Source: Paramacrobiotus metropolitanus (Eukaryota > Tardigrada > Eutardigrada > Parachela > Macrobiotidae). Taken from it: DNA of 64,000 bases. Position 1 is the stretch's first letter. Each line of letters opens with the position of its first letter. The DNA lies in assembly GCF_019649055.1 (NCBI RefSeq), contig NW_026570303.1:558001-622000 (forward strand), given 5' to 3'. Position numbers and translations under genes: made by a program. Below the pieces are notes generated by a model. It made no database searches. It was not told where the DNA came from and saw only the letters and a list, made by a program, of their open reading frames with translations. This document shows, piece after piece, positions 33,763 to 45,000 of the stretch.

Positions 33763-36524
33763 ATGCAATCGCAAGCTAGGGTGGTCCCGGTATTACTTTT
33801 GTTGACTGCGTCCTGGTGAGTATATACCGATCCATCACAAATTTGTGACGATAGACTTTGACCTTACTACAAAGTCATTAAATGATGTTTTCGGCCGCAT
33901 GTGGTTTTACCTGCTGACCGAGCCTACAGGGCAGACAAGCCGCATCATCCGCAACCCGGAACAATCCCGCTAACACCAGAACAATTAAAGCACCAGCCGA
34001 AATTCACCGTTACTCACCATCATCGGGCTGTCGGTACGATTCCGGAATGCTTTGATGCCCGGGAGAAATGGTCGCAGTGTAAGAGCATCTCGGATATTCG
34101 TGACCAAGGTCGTTGCAGCAGTTGTTGGGTGAGAATTACCATACAACGCCGGAACGCTAGCTGTATCATTAATGGGCGAAAGCGATACAGGGTGATCTTT
34201 TAGGCTGTGGCATCGGCCAGCGTGTTGTCCGACCGGATTTGTATTTCCGAATTAGCGGCCGGTAAAGAACCCAGCCAGACGTACGTGTCGGCGTCGTATG
34301 TCGCCAGCTGCAGTTTTGAACGCGCGAAGAAGAACGGTCATGACAAGTGAGTACTCGATCACAATTTTCTCGATCAATCAGTTAATATGAAATTTTGCGT
34401 TATAATGAGCATATAATCCGTACTCTTATGATTATAAATCGATAGTATTAGTACTCTTTCTAATAACCTTTGTACTGTTTCAGTAATAGTTAAGAGTACA
34501 ATTATTTGAAATATGAAACGACGTAATTTTTTGCGTTACATTTTTGTATTACTTGGTGATTATCGCATTATTAAAAAACAGCACTTGAGAGAGAAGTTTC
34601 TAACATGGCGTTGCTACAATGTAATACCAACTTACTACAGCTGTGTTACCGGAGGAACCCCGTCGAATTTCTTTCGATGGGCCGCCACCCGCGGCTATAT
34701 AACCGGAGGCAGTTACAACAGCCGTGTGGGTTGTCAGCCCTACCCAGTTGTCCCATTAAACCAGCATGGGGCCAGCAACTTTACGTGCGCGCCCACCTGC
34801 ACCAATCCAGATTACGACAGAAAGGCAATTGTCGAAGACACTGCTTTCAGTACGCAGTAATACAGTACAAAATAATTAATCGCGCTTTTTTAAGTACCAG
34901 AAGAGTCACTGGGTGTTCACCGCCTGGTTGTATTTTCGTAGTTGACAGTTTCTACGTAAGTCCTTTGGTGAACGCGTCTGGTCAAGAGGCCCGAACTCAG
35001 GAAAAGATCGATGCCCAAGTTCTCCGCATACAAACAGACATTTTAGCCAACGGCCCAGTTGTGGCTTCCATAAACGTGTATGAAAGTTTGTATAAATATA
35101 AATGGGACCCGGAAGCAGGTAAGAAAATTTTCCGAGAGGTAACAATCACGCGCAGCAAAACTGTCTATAACATTTAATGGCAAACAAGTTGGAGCTAGTA
35201 CTAGTACATATTTAACTGATATCAGATTCATGGTGGTGGATCATGGATTATGCGGGACTACTTATACAACCCAAAATTACATATATCGCTTATTGTAGTT
35301 ACCAGAACATAGTTAAAACTTAAAACCATTCCAGGTGCTTACCGAGGCGAACATAACCAAAAGGTCAAACCAACAACCACAACCCACTCTGTCCGTATCG
35401 TCGGTTGGTGCAAAGACGACAATGGCGTTAAGTACTGGAAAATTCTTAATTCCTGGGGTAAAAATTCCCGTGTGCCTGGTGGTGGTGAACTGAAGTTTGA
35501 GGTGGGGAAGAATGTGGCCGAAATCGAAGAGCGTATTGAGGCACCGATTGTTTCGATCCCCAGCACGTGTGCACCGATCTGTCAGTCCCGCATTACACAG
35601 ATTATCCGCCAAAATCCCGCTGATTTTACCTCACCGATTTATGCTTTCTACGGTAAATCAAAAACAGTCCAGTGCAGAAAAAAACTGTTACTACTAAGTT
35701 ATGGATTCTTTCAGGAAACTGCGTCATTAAAATCGGCGTGAACAACGGCGGTCAGATATCTCCAATCGATAAACCGCAAGCAATCGGCAAGGTTTTCGTC
35801 GCCGCTCCCGCTGGACCAATTGTAAAATGGAAGACTAACGGCCGCCAAAAGGGCGAATTCTTGATTATTAATGTAAGCTGATTGAATTGAGGAGTAAGTT
35901 GTTCCCAAGCCAAAGGCGTTCGGATATTCGACTCGTCAAGTTACTAATTCGACGGTTCTCAGGCAGAAGTTCAGTTTGAACATGCCGGTTTATAACGTTG
36001 CGATACCGAGGCATACAGTTCAGTTGTAAAAGGATTTTACCGTTATACTTTAGTATCGTGCATCATGATTTTATTGTACAGTAATATAAAGTCATATGTT
36101 TTTCAGCCGTTCGGTCAAGCAGGGGTGTGCACCCCGGTGAACAGTTCATCCAAATTCGACTGTTTTGCCGGCACAACGACCGGCAACGCAACAGCCTCCA
36201 CCGTGGTGGACGAGGATTACTGGGAACTAAGTATGCCACTTTTTGCAAACAAATCTTTTTTGGCTTACGATGGAGTATTAAGTGCTGACAATGGAATCGG
36301 CTGCAGAGTCATCGCAACTGAACAGCATCTTCGTACGTTCCTCCGATTTCACTGAGTATCGTCTGAACATTGGCAAAAGACTGGCCAACCGGTTCACTGT
36401 TGTTGACACCATGCTAAATATTGACGGCCGTACGATTCTAGTTTGTGGTTTGGATAAACAAGGAGAACCAGCGTGCTCGACCATGAATGTAGCCGATAAA
36501 AAGGTTAGCGAGTTTTGGCAATAA
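33763..36524 (+). CDS. Cathepsin-B-like cysteine protease with novel C-terminal extension (nine exons, 532 aa)
   Basis: Exons are 33763-33815, 33930-34128, 34204-34346, 34641-34856, 34949-35118, 35335-35652, 35715-35872, 36107-36230 and 36307-36524. All have GT-AG boundaries, and every phase joins into one open frame. A signal peptide ([13 protein letters not shown]) precedes a short propeptide and a peptidase C1A domain. Visible features are the oxyanion Gln77 and catalytic Cys83 in [15 protein letters not shown] and a Cys-rich loop in the occluding-loop position (34700-34800), His278 in THSVRIVGW and Asn299 in ILNSWG. Cathepsin B normally ends near residue 330 here. This protein continues about 200 residues over four exons with its own cysteines (ICQ, NCV, GVCTPV, FDCF, VCG, ACS) and no family I recognise. 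It is likely secreted or lysosomal. AATAAA overlaps the stop codon. Confidence 0.88.
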
Positions 36525-37089
36525 AATAACGTTATAATAACACTGTAATATGCAGCAGCTAAGAAATAATATTAAGTGCAAACGCGGGCATACTAAAACG
36601 TTCTACTCATAATTATTGACGATTTATTGTAGCCCTTACTTACGCTTGATCGCGTTAGGACTGTAGGCTTTCGAATCGGTAATTGGTACGACGATTATTG
36701 ACGATTAATTATTGACGATTTATTGTAGCCCTTACTTACGCTTGATCGCGTTAGGACTGTAGGCTTTCGAATCGGTAATTGGTAATGTACAACAGTACAA
36801 GTACTTCACTACTAGCAAATTAAATCATCCCAGTGTGTTGTACGCCTTTAATGCAGTGTGTTGTACGCCTTTAATGCTGTGCAAATACTACTTCAGATGC
36901 CCGTGTCTCCATCCAAGCCTTTGTCATCGGTCTTTGCATCCTGTCAACCGCAACCTTAAAGACTAGCGAATCCTATCATAATCAGTTTCTCTTGAGCAAT
37001 AAAGACAGATTGGTATAATTATTAAATGGAGCAGTTGTTTCGTCAAACTTATGGTCGAACGGCCTCGTATGCCGCCGCTGTCTCTTTGA
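36525..37089. other. Cathepsin 3' flank with tandem duplications
   Basis: Contains two recent-looking duplications. A 79-bp repeat is at 36610-36688 and 36706-36784. A ~22-bp cagtgtgttgtacgcctttaatg doublet is at about 36831-36876. The part from 36885 matches the flank of cathepsin A. Non-coding. Confidence 0.65.
36610..36784. repeat. 79-bp direct repeat, near-tandem
   Basis: The unit beginning taattattgacgatttattg and ending cggtaattggta occurs at 36610-36688 and 36706-36784. A 17-bp spacer, itself made of gacgattattg words, separates the copies. Both copies read the same. Confidence 0.9.
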
Positions 37090-37760
37090 CGGATCGAGGG
37101 AAAATGTACTAATAAGTCAACACATGACTACTTCTCCCATTCAATTTTTTTGCACTACTGAAACGACTTATACCCGGCTAAGCAGTACGTATCAAGTAAT
37201 GAGCACTCATCAAGTCAAATCAAAACAAGAGATATTGAATGAAACTGAGTTCCAGCCTGCGTGTTTTTCCAGCCAAATTCTTGCGCACCGGCGACCATGC
37301 ATTACCGAAGAAGTTCTCTGCGACAGTGTCATTTTGCAAATCCTGACGTGTGATGGTATTTCAATGAGCGCAACTCCCTGGTGCAGGAATATCGTACTCC
37401 GGCAACGCGAAACTTCCCACCGTCAGCACTTGACCTTTCCGTCACGCCCAAATTAGATCGGGTTTTTCTTCAGAAAATTACGAAACCAGGCAAATGGGCA
37501 GTCACAATGCAGGCGGCGGATGTGCTCGAACGCGTGATCAGGTAACAACTCCCTGGGGACGCTGTTATCCATCTCTGCACGTGTATAGAGGTAATCAGCA
37601 AGTTTGCCTTCCAGGGTAAAGATCTGCAGATTGCTTAGATCTGTGAAGGTGTACGGTTCCATTTCGGCAATGGTGGCTGCCGTGATGAACTGAATGCTTC
37701 GCATTTGTGGCATCCGCGAGAAGTCGCTTTCCTGATCGTTAAATGGCAGTGCCAGCCTAG
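37090..37760 (-). pseudogene. Leucine-rich-repeat protein relic 2
   Basis: On the minus strand from about 37760: FSARLALPFNDQESDF, MRSIQFITAATIAEMEPYTF, DLSNLQIFTLEG (an LRR), then HIRRLHCDCPFAWFRNFLKKN, a typical start of a C-terminal LRR cap. A TAA follows at once. The expected downstream cap sequence (GRDGKVKC and beyond) continues in frame behind stops. Alignment with relic 1 extends to about 37090. Upstream LRR exons were not identified with confidence. The CDC..W cap is intact here but damaged in relic 1. Confidence 0.6.
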
Positions 37761-39676
37761 CCGAAAACTTAGCAAGTGTGGCAGCAGTCCCATCGCCTAC
37801 ACTTTGGCTGTGGCATCTGGCGTGTCGCAGTACAGTATGGATGGTGCGATCACTTGGTTACGAACTGGTTCAATCACTGATTGTGTTGAACCGGGTGCAG
37901 CGTGCCGTCGGCGTTGTCGTACAGGATGAGCGCTATTGCTCCGGTTTGAAAGCTCGCTCGGACTCGGTTCACTTTATGTCTCTGGTTATTACTGTTATTT
38001 CTTCGTGATCTGTACGAGGACAGTGGAAAGCGTTGTAGTTCCTATCAAAGTGATCTCAACGGATGTCCTCGTATTTCGTCGTCGATGGCATTGTTGCAGT
38101 TGTGGAATTCATACTTTGAGCCGTACTTAATTTGACTGCAGCATGTTTACACGTTGAATGGCACACAGAATTCGGCTGCGGTGAGGCTATCCATGCGGAA
38201 TGGGAACGTTAGGATGGGTGGTGCTAATTCTGTGTTACGTAATTCCGCGGTTGCGTTACAATCGGTTTCCCACTCATCCATCGTAACTGATCCCGAAAAT
38301 GCGGCAAAAATATTTAGTTTCGAAGGCTAATTTAATTGTCTTTTCAAGCCTTCAACGCGCATCGAACTCTGACCTTGACATTTCCAGCGCCAGGAATATC
38401 CAGAGCAGTATAGATACAAAGAGCTGCTTTTGGCCAACATTTGTCACGTTTACTAAAAAAGCAGTAAAAATGACTTCGTAGTTCATCCTATGCGGCATGA
38501 AAGTGGCGACAAACGACGCAGCTTGCTAACCGTTGGATTTGTTGCGGTGCAAACGAGGGGCAAAGTATTTTAATTATAGACAACCTTCAATTTCCGCTTT
38601 GATAATTAATGTGCCCAGTTGCACCAAGACGTGCGTAAGCTAACACACAATGTTAATATAAGAACGACCCTAAAAAAGTAGAGTACAAACAGATATAGCC
38701 TATAGGGTAGACTGTATAACGATCCAAACCTAATCTGGATAGCGTTCTGGCTATCACCAGCAGAATGTTTGTTTTTGCAGTATGCCAGCTTACACGCTAA
38801 CGTACAGTATACGTACCACTAATTTTTGCTAAATCTGAACTGAGTTTAACGAACCACGAACTGAGTGAAGGAAATGAATGTAGACAGTCTTATTACAATG
38901 ATCCAAAGTCCGAATATTTTCTGTCTGTCACTACAAGAAGGCTCGATCTTATTACCTTCATAGCTAATCATGGTCGGGAATTCAATCAACTTTTTGTTTC
39001 TGTCATTGAGATGGTTGTGTAGCATTGCTAATGTCGGTAAAACGTCAATGTTATTGTTAGTTCTAAGTGAAACTGTCATGGGAGAAGTAATACGTACATA
39101 GTTTCCCTATCGAAAATTCAGTATAGAACGGTTTCTACTCGTTTGGTTTCTACTGTAGAGTGAAAGCTGGATAATCTTGCCGGCTAATCCTTTCCGACAA
39201 TTATATATAATCATATATGGCACTTATATTAATTCGATGATCACCAAAAAGATCATCCTTTTAGTTTGTATGATCATCGGTTCTGCAAGCCTTCCAGAGA
39301 ATTCTGTATGAAGAGTTAGACAACAAGGCATAAGCGTTCTTGCAACAACTCGTACAAAGATTTCCTGTCTGCCATGAACGCCGGATGCGGATCGACAGTC
39401 CATAGTTTTCCTGTAAAATGCCAACCCTCATCAGCTTATTGTAATATTTCATGCAAGCGTGCGCAAATTAAATTTGCGAAAACAAATTGATGCATTTACT
39501 GCACGCTGTCGATATAAATAAAAGATGCCTTTGCGTGTCTCTTCGGGCAGTAATTCTTTTTTCCGTGAATTCCACAACGCTATCTTCGCAACTCTTTACA
39601 ACTGAGCGACACACCGTGACCTTCATCTCGACTGTACAGGAACACTCACCAGTCAGCACCAGTGCAGCGATTCAAC
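37761..39676. other. Intergenic / unassigned
   Basis: May contain remote 5' exons of the LRR relic. A minus-strand frame at 38846-39079 has leucine spacing but no clear LRR consensus. No coding region is supported. A gatataaataaaag TATA-like element near 39512 lies upstream of receptor copy 5 and could be its promoter. Confidence 0.4.
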
Positions 39677-40831
39677 ATGGTGAACGTTTCCAGTTACCGG
39701 CTTTCATTTCGCCGACCATTGGCTAATTACAGTGCCACATCACCACCGGTACCGACTGTTGATGTGTCATCCATCGAACTGTGCATCTGGTTTACCGTCC
39801 AGCTGCTCATCGGCTGCTCCGGGGCGTTTCTCGTTCTTTTATATATATACGCCTTGCACCGTCTCCACAAACTGAAAACCGGCTCCGGCATGCTGATCGC
39901 CCATTCGCTGGCCATGGACCTGTTGTACTGTGTCATCGCGATGCCGATCATGAATCTCCCCATCTTCTTAACCCAGATGCAGATCCCCTTCTCCTACGAC
40001 TGCGCACCACCGGATGCCATACAGCTGGTCTTCATTGTCGGTGGCAATTGGACAGCCGTTGTACTGTACTGTCGTTTAACGGCTGGCGGCCATTCTCCTC
40101 CCGCTGCACTACAAGAAACTGTCGTCACGTCAAGCGACAGTCATCGGGCTGGTTGTCTTGTGGATGGTGATCCTCGGTATCAGTCTGCCGATATTTAACA
40201 TCCACCCGAACGTAGTACACGGTCTATTTCCGCTGGGTAACTGTGGGCTGCTGAAATCCGAATGTCATGCGGACCGTGCTGCCGATATTTGGCACATATA
40301 TCCCGGAAGCCTTGATGGGCAGTGTGTACCTGACCATCTTTACCTTCCTGCACTTTCGCAAACCGTTGGAGAGTGAAGAGAACAAGGAGCGGCAGCGTGT
40401 CACACTGCAGCGACGGTTGGCTATAGCGAAAGCGTTGTTTGCCTCGTTTGTATGGTACTGTATCTGTACCGTGCCACCACCGGTACTGACTATAGCTAGT
40501 TATTTCGCATCGTGGGGTACCGACGTGCGAATGACGATGTATACGAAAACGGCGCAGGTCATGGCTTATGCGGCAAACCCGGTAAGTTTGTACTGGATCT
40601 GTTTCGCTTTGAAATGTGCCAAAACATTGATTGTTCAGAATTGAAACGTTTAAATAATGCAGCTAATGTGGACGGTGTGCAAACTTAATTTGTTTTACAT
40701 GGTAGGGGTTCTTCTTTTTCTGGAGCGGCGAACACCGAGCAGTCATCAAGGGGAGCATTGACTACTGTTTTGGTGGCCCGCAAAAAGTCGAACCGGAGAA
40801 AGAGCAGCCAGTCAAAATCGATGAAAAATAA
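39677..40831 (+). pseudogene. Rhodopsin-like 7TM receptor copy 5 (two exons, frameshifts near TM3 and TM5)
   Basis: ATG at 39677. N-glycosylated N-terminus (NVS, NYS), TM1, the KTGSGML loop, TM2, ECL1 Cys in YDCAP, and TM3 starting GNWTAVVL. A tandem gtact duplication at 40061-40070 and one missing C near 40079 disturb TM3. An extra base near 40263 precedes TM5 (VLPIFGTYIPEALMG). TM6 (TVPPPVLT) and AYAANP of TM7 follow. Exon 1 ends at 40581 with a gtaagt donor. Exon 2 (40706-40831) continues in phase as GFFFFWSGEHRAVIKG and a hydrophilic tail, and the stop overlaps AATAAA. Conserved splicing and few lesions suggest very recent loss, or a small number of sequence errors. Confidence 0.82.
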
Positions 40832-42056
40832 ATCTCAGCACAATTTAATATGAATCGTGTGTTACATGAAGACACGGGTGGAAAACGAAGTTGTTCATTG
40901 CGGGCCGTCAAAACCCTGCTATAATTACGGGTCTTCCATAATTGCTACCTTATGACACTTATTCTCCAAATTCTTTACTCGCAACATATAGTATGTTTGA
41001 TATGCCATAGTTGCAGGGGTCAATCAGCCATTAAAGATTTAAATTAAAACACAATCATATGTAGATTAGACGAATGTACAAATACAGTACATGTGCATAA
41101 TTCTGCTTAAAGTTTGCTGATATTATAATATACCAGCTACAGAGTATTCTACAGATGAGACCGAGACATCAACGGCAATGAAAACTGGACAGTGACAATT
41201 TGTCATGATTTTATTTTTTTACTGCTACAAGTCCAATGGTTTTTCTTTTCTTGAACAACTTTCACTGGCATTACGGCTTTGTCAAAGAATTAATAAATCC
41301 CTTGCACTATTCCGTTAGTCTTCTTTCCAGTTCAATCAGGAGAACAAAGGCATAAGAATAAACAACGTTTCGATGCAACACCTGTTTTCCCAAAATCACT
41401 TTTACTGCGAGATATTTCTTAATAAAGGAAATATATAACAAGCAAAAAAACAGAATTCTCGGTAAATTGTAACGGCAGTAGCGCAATATTTAGTGGTCGT
41501 TCATGTGCGAATAATACGACTTACAGATGTAAATCTCCCGCGCTGATGATTGTTGATACCGAATTCCGAGAATTACCTTATCGTTTTCTTAAAGGCTGAA
41601 ATTAATGAACTACGGAAGTGCTTGATAGAAATACGATCAATATATACATGTATAGAGTGTACAATTATGCATTACAACAAATCTGAATATCGTAAGCAAC
41701 ACAACAGCCCGCATATGCGCCGGAAACATGTATTCATTGGGATTCTGAGAATGATCAGTCCGCCATTTAATTCGACTTCACTTCGGTTGGCTGGCGGAAT
41801 ACAAAAGCGTTATTTTCCAGAATCAACGACAAGATACCACATTTTCACGTAAGAACAGAATTATTTCCCACTAACAAGCTCACCGACGTATTTTCCAGAA
41901 GCTTCTAAGAAAGTAAAAAATTAAAAAAGCACTAAAACGATCCAAATTCACCGTCTTTAAAAGCTAACAAACATAATACCACCAAAAACCGGTCACAACC
42001 AACCACCCGGCAATTACCAATAATTCACTAAATTATCGCTAATTCTGACTTCTTTT
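40832..42056. other. Intergenic, nothing recognised
   Basis: AT-rich spacer between receptor copy 5 and the convergent importin-like gene. A 100-codon frame at 41550-41852 lacks any family resemblance. This stretch is the boundary between the decaying accessory region and the conserved region. Confidence 0.45.
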
Positions 42057-45000
42057 TTATTGCCCAAGGACGCCCGGTATGAGGATAAATTTCTGTCGGT
42101 ACGTGCTGACTTGCCGCGCCACACCCGACTTACTGCGCTGCGCCAGAATGCTGGACAGCAGTTTGACAAAGGCCATGTTGGGATCGCAGGTTTCTTCCCG
42201 ATTCACCGCCGCGATGACACTCTCGATCCAGTGCTTCGTCTCCGCCGGCAGCTCGGCTAACATGGCGTAAAAACATTCACAGCACACCTTCACCTCGGCG
42301 TCATGAGCGTATGGATTGCGAAAAACCTAACAAACAACAGAAAATCATGATCACGAAATTGTTTTTTCAGCGAAAACATGTACTAACAACTTTATAGGAT
42401 GATTTGTAAAGCAGTTAAATATTTTACGTAACAGTATTTACAATTAGCGTCGGGAATATCTTCGAATTTTGTAATTTCATCATACTATATTAATAACAAA
42501 TTTTGTAAAATATTCGCAATTTTTTTGCAGTTCATGCAATCTGCAATCCAGCTTTTGGAAACTCATTCTTAGCATCTGCAACTTAATTTTGTAATTTCAT
42601 CTATCCTCTTCAAACACGAATTTTCTTTTCGAAGAAGTCTCGTAAAATCCTCAATTTCATAGCCATAAAACATGGCTTTAATGCTTTACAATAAGTACTT
42701 GGACTGTTCAGTGAATTTCTCATCTGCGCAGATATTTCCCGAAAAGTAAAAATACAAAATTTCCACCGGCGGAAACGGTTTTAATAATTATATGTATATA
42801 CATAACTCGTTGTGATGCTCCCGTAATAATTTTAACATACCCGCAAAAATTGTTCAATAAATTTCTCTCCATAACTGGACACTACAAGAGTCTTGAAGTG
42901 GTTTTCCCCGTTCATCAGGACGGTTTTCGGCGGCTTCATTCGCAGCAGCTCCTCAAATAATACACTAATTTGCACTTGTGATTCCTCATCGCCACTCGGT
43001 GGTGTGCAGATTAATTTGGCAACTATAAAAAAAATGTGTTCTGCTTAATATTATAAACGAGAGAAACCAAAATTCCGAGCCGGAAACTGCGGCCAAAGAT
43101 GTAAAGCGCACAAGTCCAGTTCGCAGCTTACCAAACGCAATCAGTTTCTCCCAGGGAACAGGCTGCAGGGAGAACAGCATCGGCTGCTGTCGAACAACAG
43201 GATAAATGGCCAACACGAACGGCCGATACACCATGAAATGGTCCATCCAGTCGGTGGCCTCCGACAGCGTCATCACAGAGTTAATCGTGTGCATCGTCAA
43301 ACGGGCAAATAAATCCTCACAACCAGGACGATCCAGATATTTTGTCAGCAACTACAAAAAATTCAATGACGCCATTTGAAATTAACGAAAAAATACCTGG
43401 CAGGCAACGCAATCACAATAAGGAAATTCTTAAACTCCGGCAGTACTGTGACAAAAACGCACATACCAGAGGTCTTATGATAAACTGGGACAAATTTGTT
43501 ATTAAACTGCATATACTAAACGAAGCTCGCCTATATATATATATGTTGCAAACATACAGCCCAACCAGCGGTAAAGCCAAATCGTTTTGCATTTTTATTG
43601 CAATTTGGGAAACACCGAGGTCGTCAGAACTACAAAAGATGGCAGTTTTTATTAAACAGAAAGGCAAACCATAAGTTGCAGAATCAACCACGAACCTGGC
43701 TGGTCAAACAGGACGAAAAGAATATTCTCAGAACTCATCTAGCCAAATCCAAAGCAAGCATTTTTACAAGCTAACTCAAATCAGTGATTCCCGAGTATGG
43801 CTCCAGATTACGAAGGCCACTATTCTACCGTCTACGATACCGTCTTTGGAATGGGTGAACCTCGCAATTTTTCATAATTGAATGTTCAATTCGAATAAAT
43901 TTTTATGAAGTCAACCTTATTCAAACACGAATGCTTTAAGAGCTACCTAATTTCGGCTAGTCTAATTCGGATAAGTTCGGCTAGTCTGGCATACTTTATG
44001 TTTGCCCGTATTTTAAACGGTATAAATTTTTATGAAGTCAAATTTTAAGAGCCAACACTTCAATCACTGCACTGCATTGGCAGATACCCGTACTTTTAAA
44101 AAATTCTAAAGGTTTTATTAACAATAATGTAAGGCAAACGCAGTACGACGACTGGCTTACTGAAGTCTATAAATTTCGTACAAACCTTATGCGGGCAAAT
44201 TTTTATTTTCGTTGTTTAAAATGCAGTTAACGTTTAAAATTAGGGAAGTTCCAAGTACCTCGACAATACACCGCATAATTCCGGCTGTCGGCCGTCTGGA
44301 CAGACTGTTCTCCACAAAGGGTACCACTACATGCAGAATATTCCCGACTGCCGGTCCAGCGGCGCATAACAACGGCTTTATGAGATCAGCAAAGGTATCA
44401 TCCACCGTCAACTTGGGATCATTCCAACCGAACACTCCCCGACTATGCAGCGCATCCAGTAGACGCAAACCCAACCGGGCGATAGCTTCGTACACCCGGT
44501 ACGCGCCCGGCAGTTGCTCGTCTTCCATGTGCCGTCCGAGAGCTTGGAAAAACGCCGGAAACAGACTGGCCGTCTTCAAGAGGCGCTGCTTCTCATTCTG
44601 CAGCACAACAGCCATTTTATTCCGGAGACATTAACGAAAGTACTCAAAGTAATCGCCTCACCGCTGGGACAGACTGGAGCATCTTGTCAAACACATCGTA
44701 CACGCCGTCGACTTCCGGCACAGCGTTCTCCGGCACGAGAGAGGCGATCATGTGTCCCCAGATTGCGAATAACGATAATAGGCTTATTCGGTTTCCCACT
44801 TTTCCCACAAGGTTCATCTGCAACAGCAGCAGCGAATCAACGATCGCAATATCGTAATAGCAAAAAAATATTACCATGAACAATTTATTAATAGCGATCC
44901 ATATGTATGCGGATGCAGTTCCAGAACAGAATGGAAAAATTAAAAAGCGCTCGGAGCTACGAAAACGAAAAAATGAAAGCATAATCAACTGCATTTTATT

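Noticed and set aside
38846-39079. Leucine-spaced minus-strand frame as a 5' exon of LRR relic 2
   Set aside because: The LxxLxLxxN consensus is not met, and no splice site joins it to the relic.
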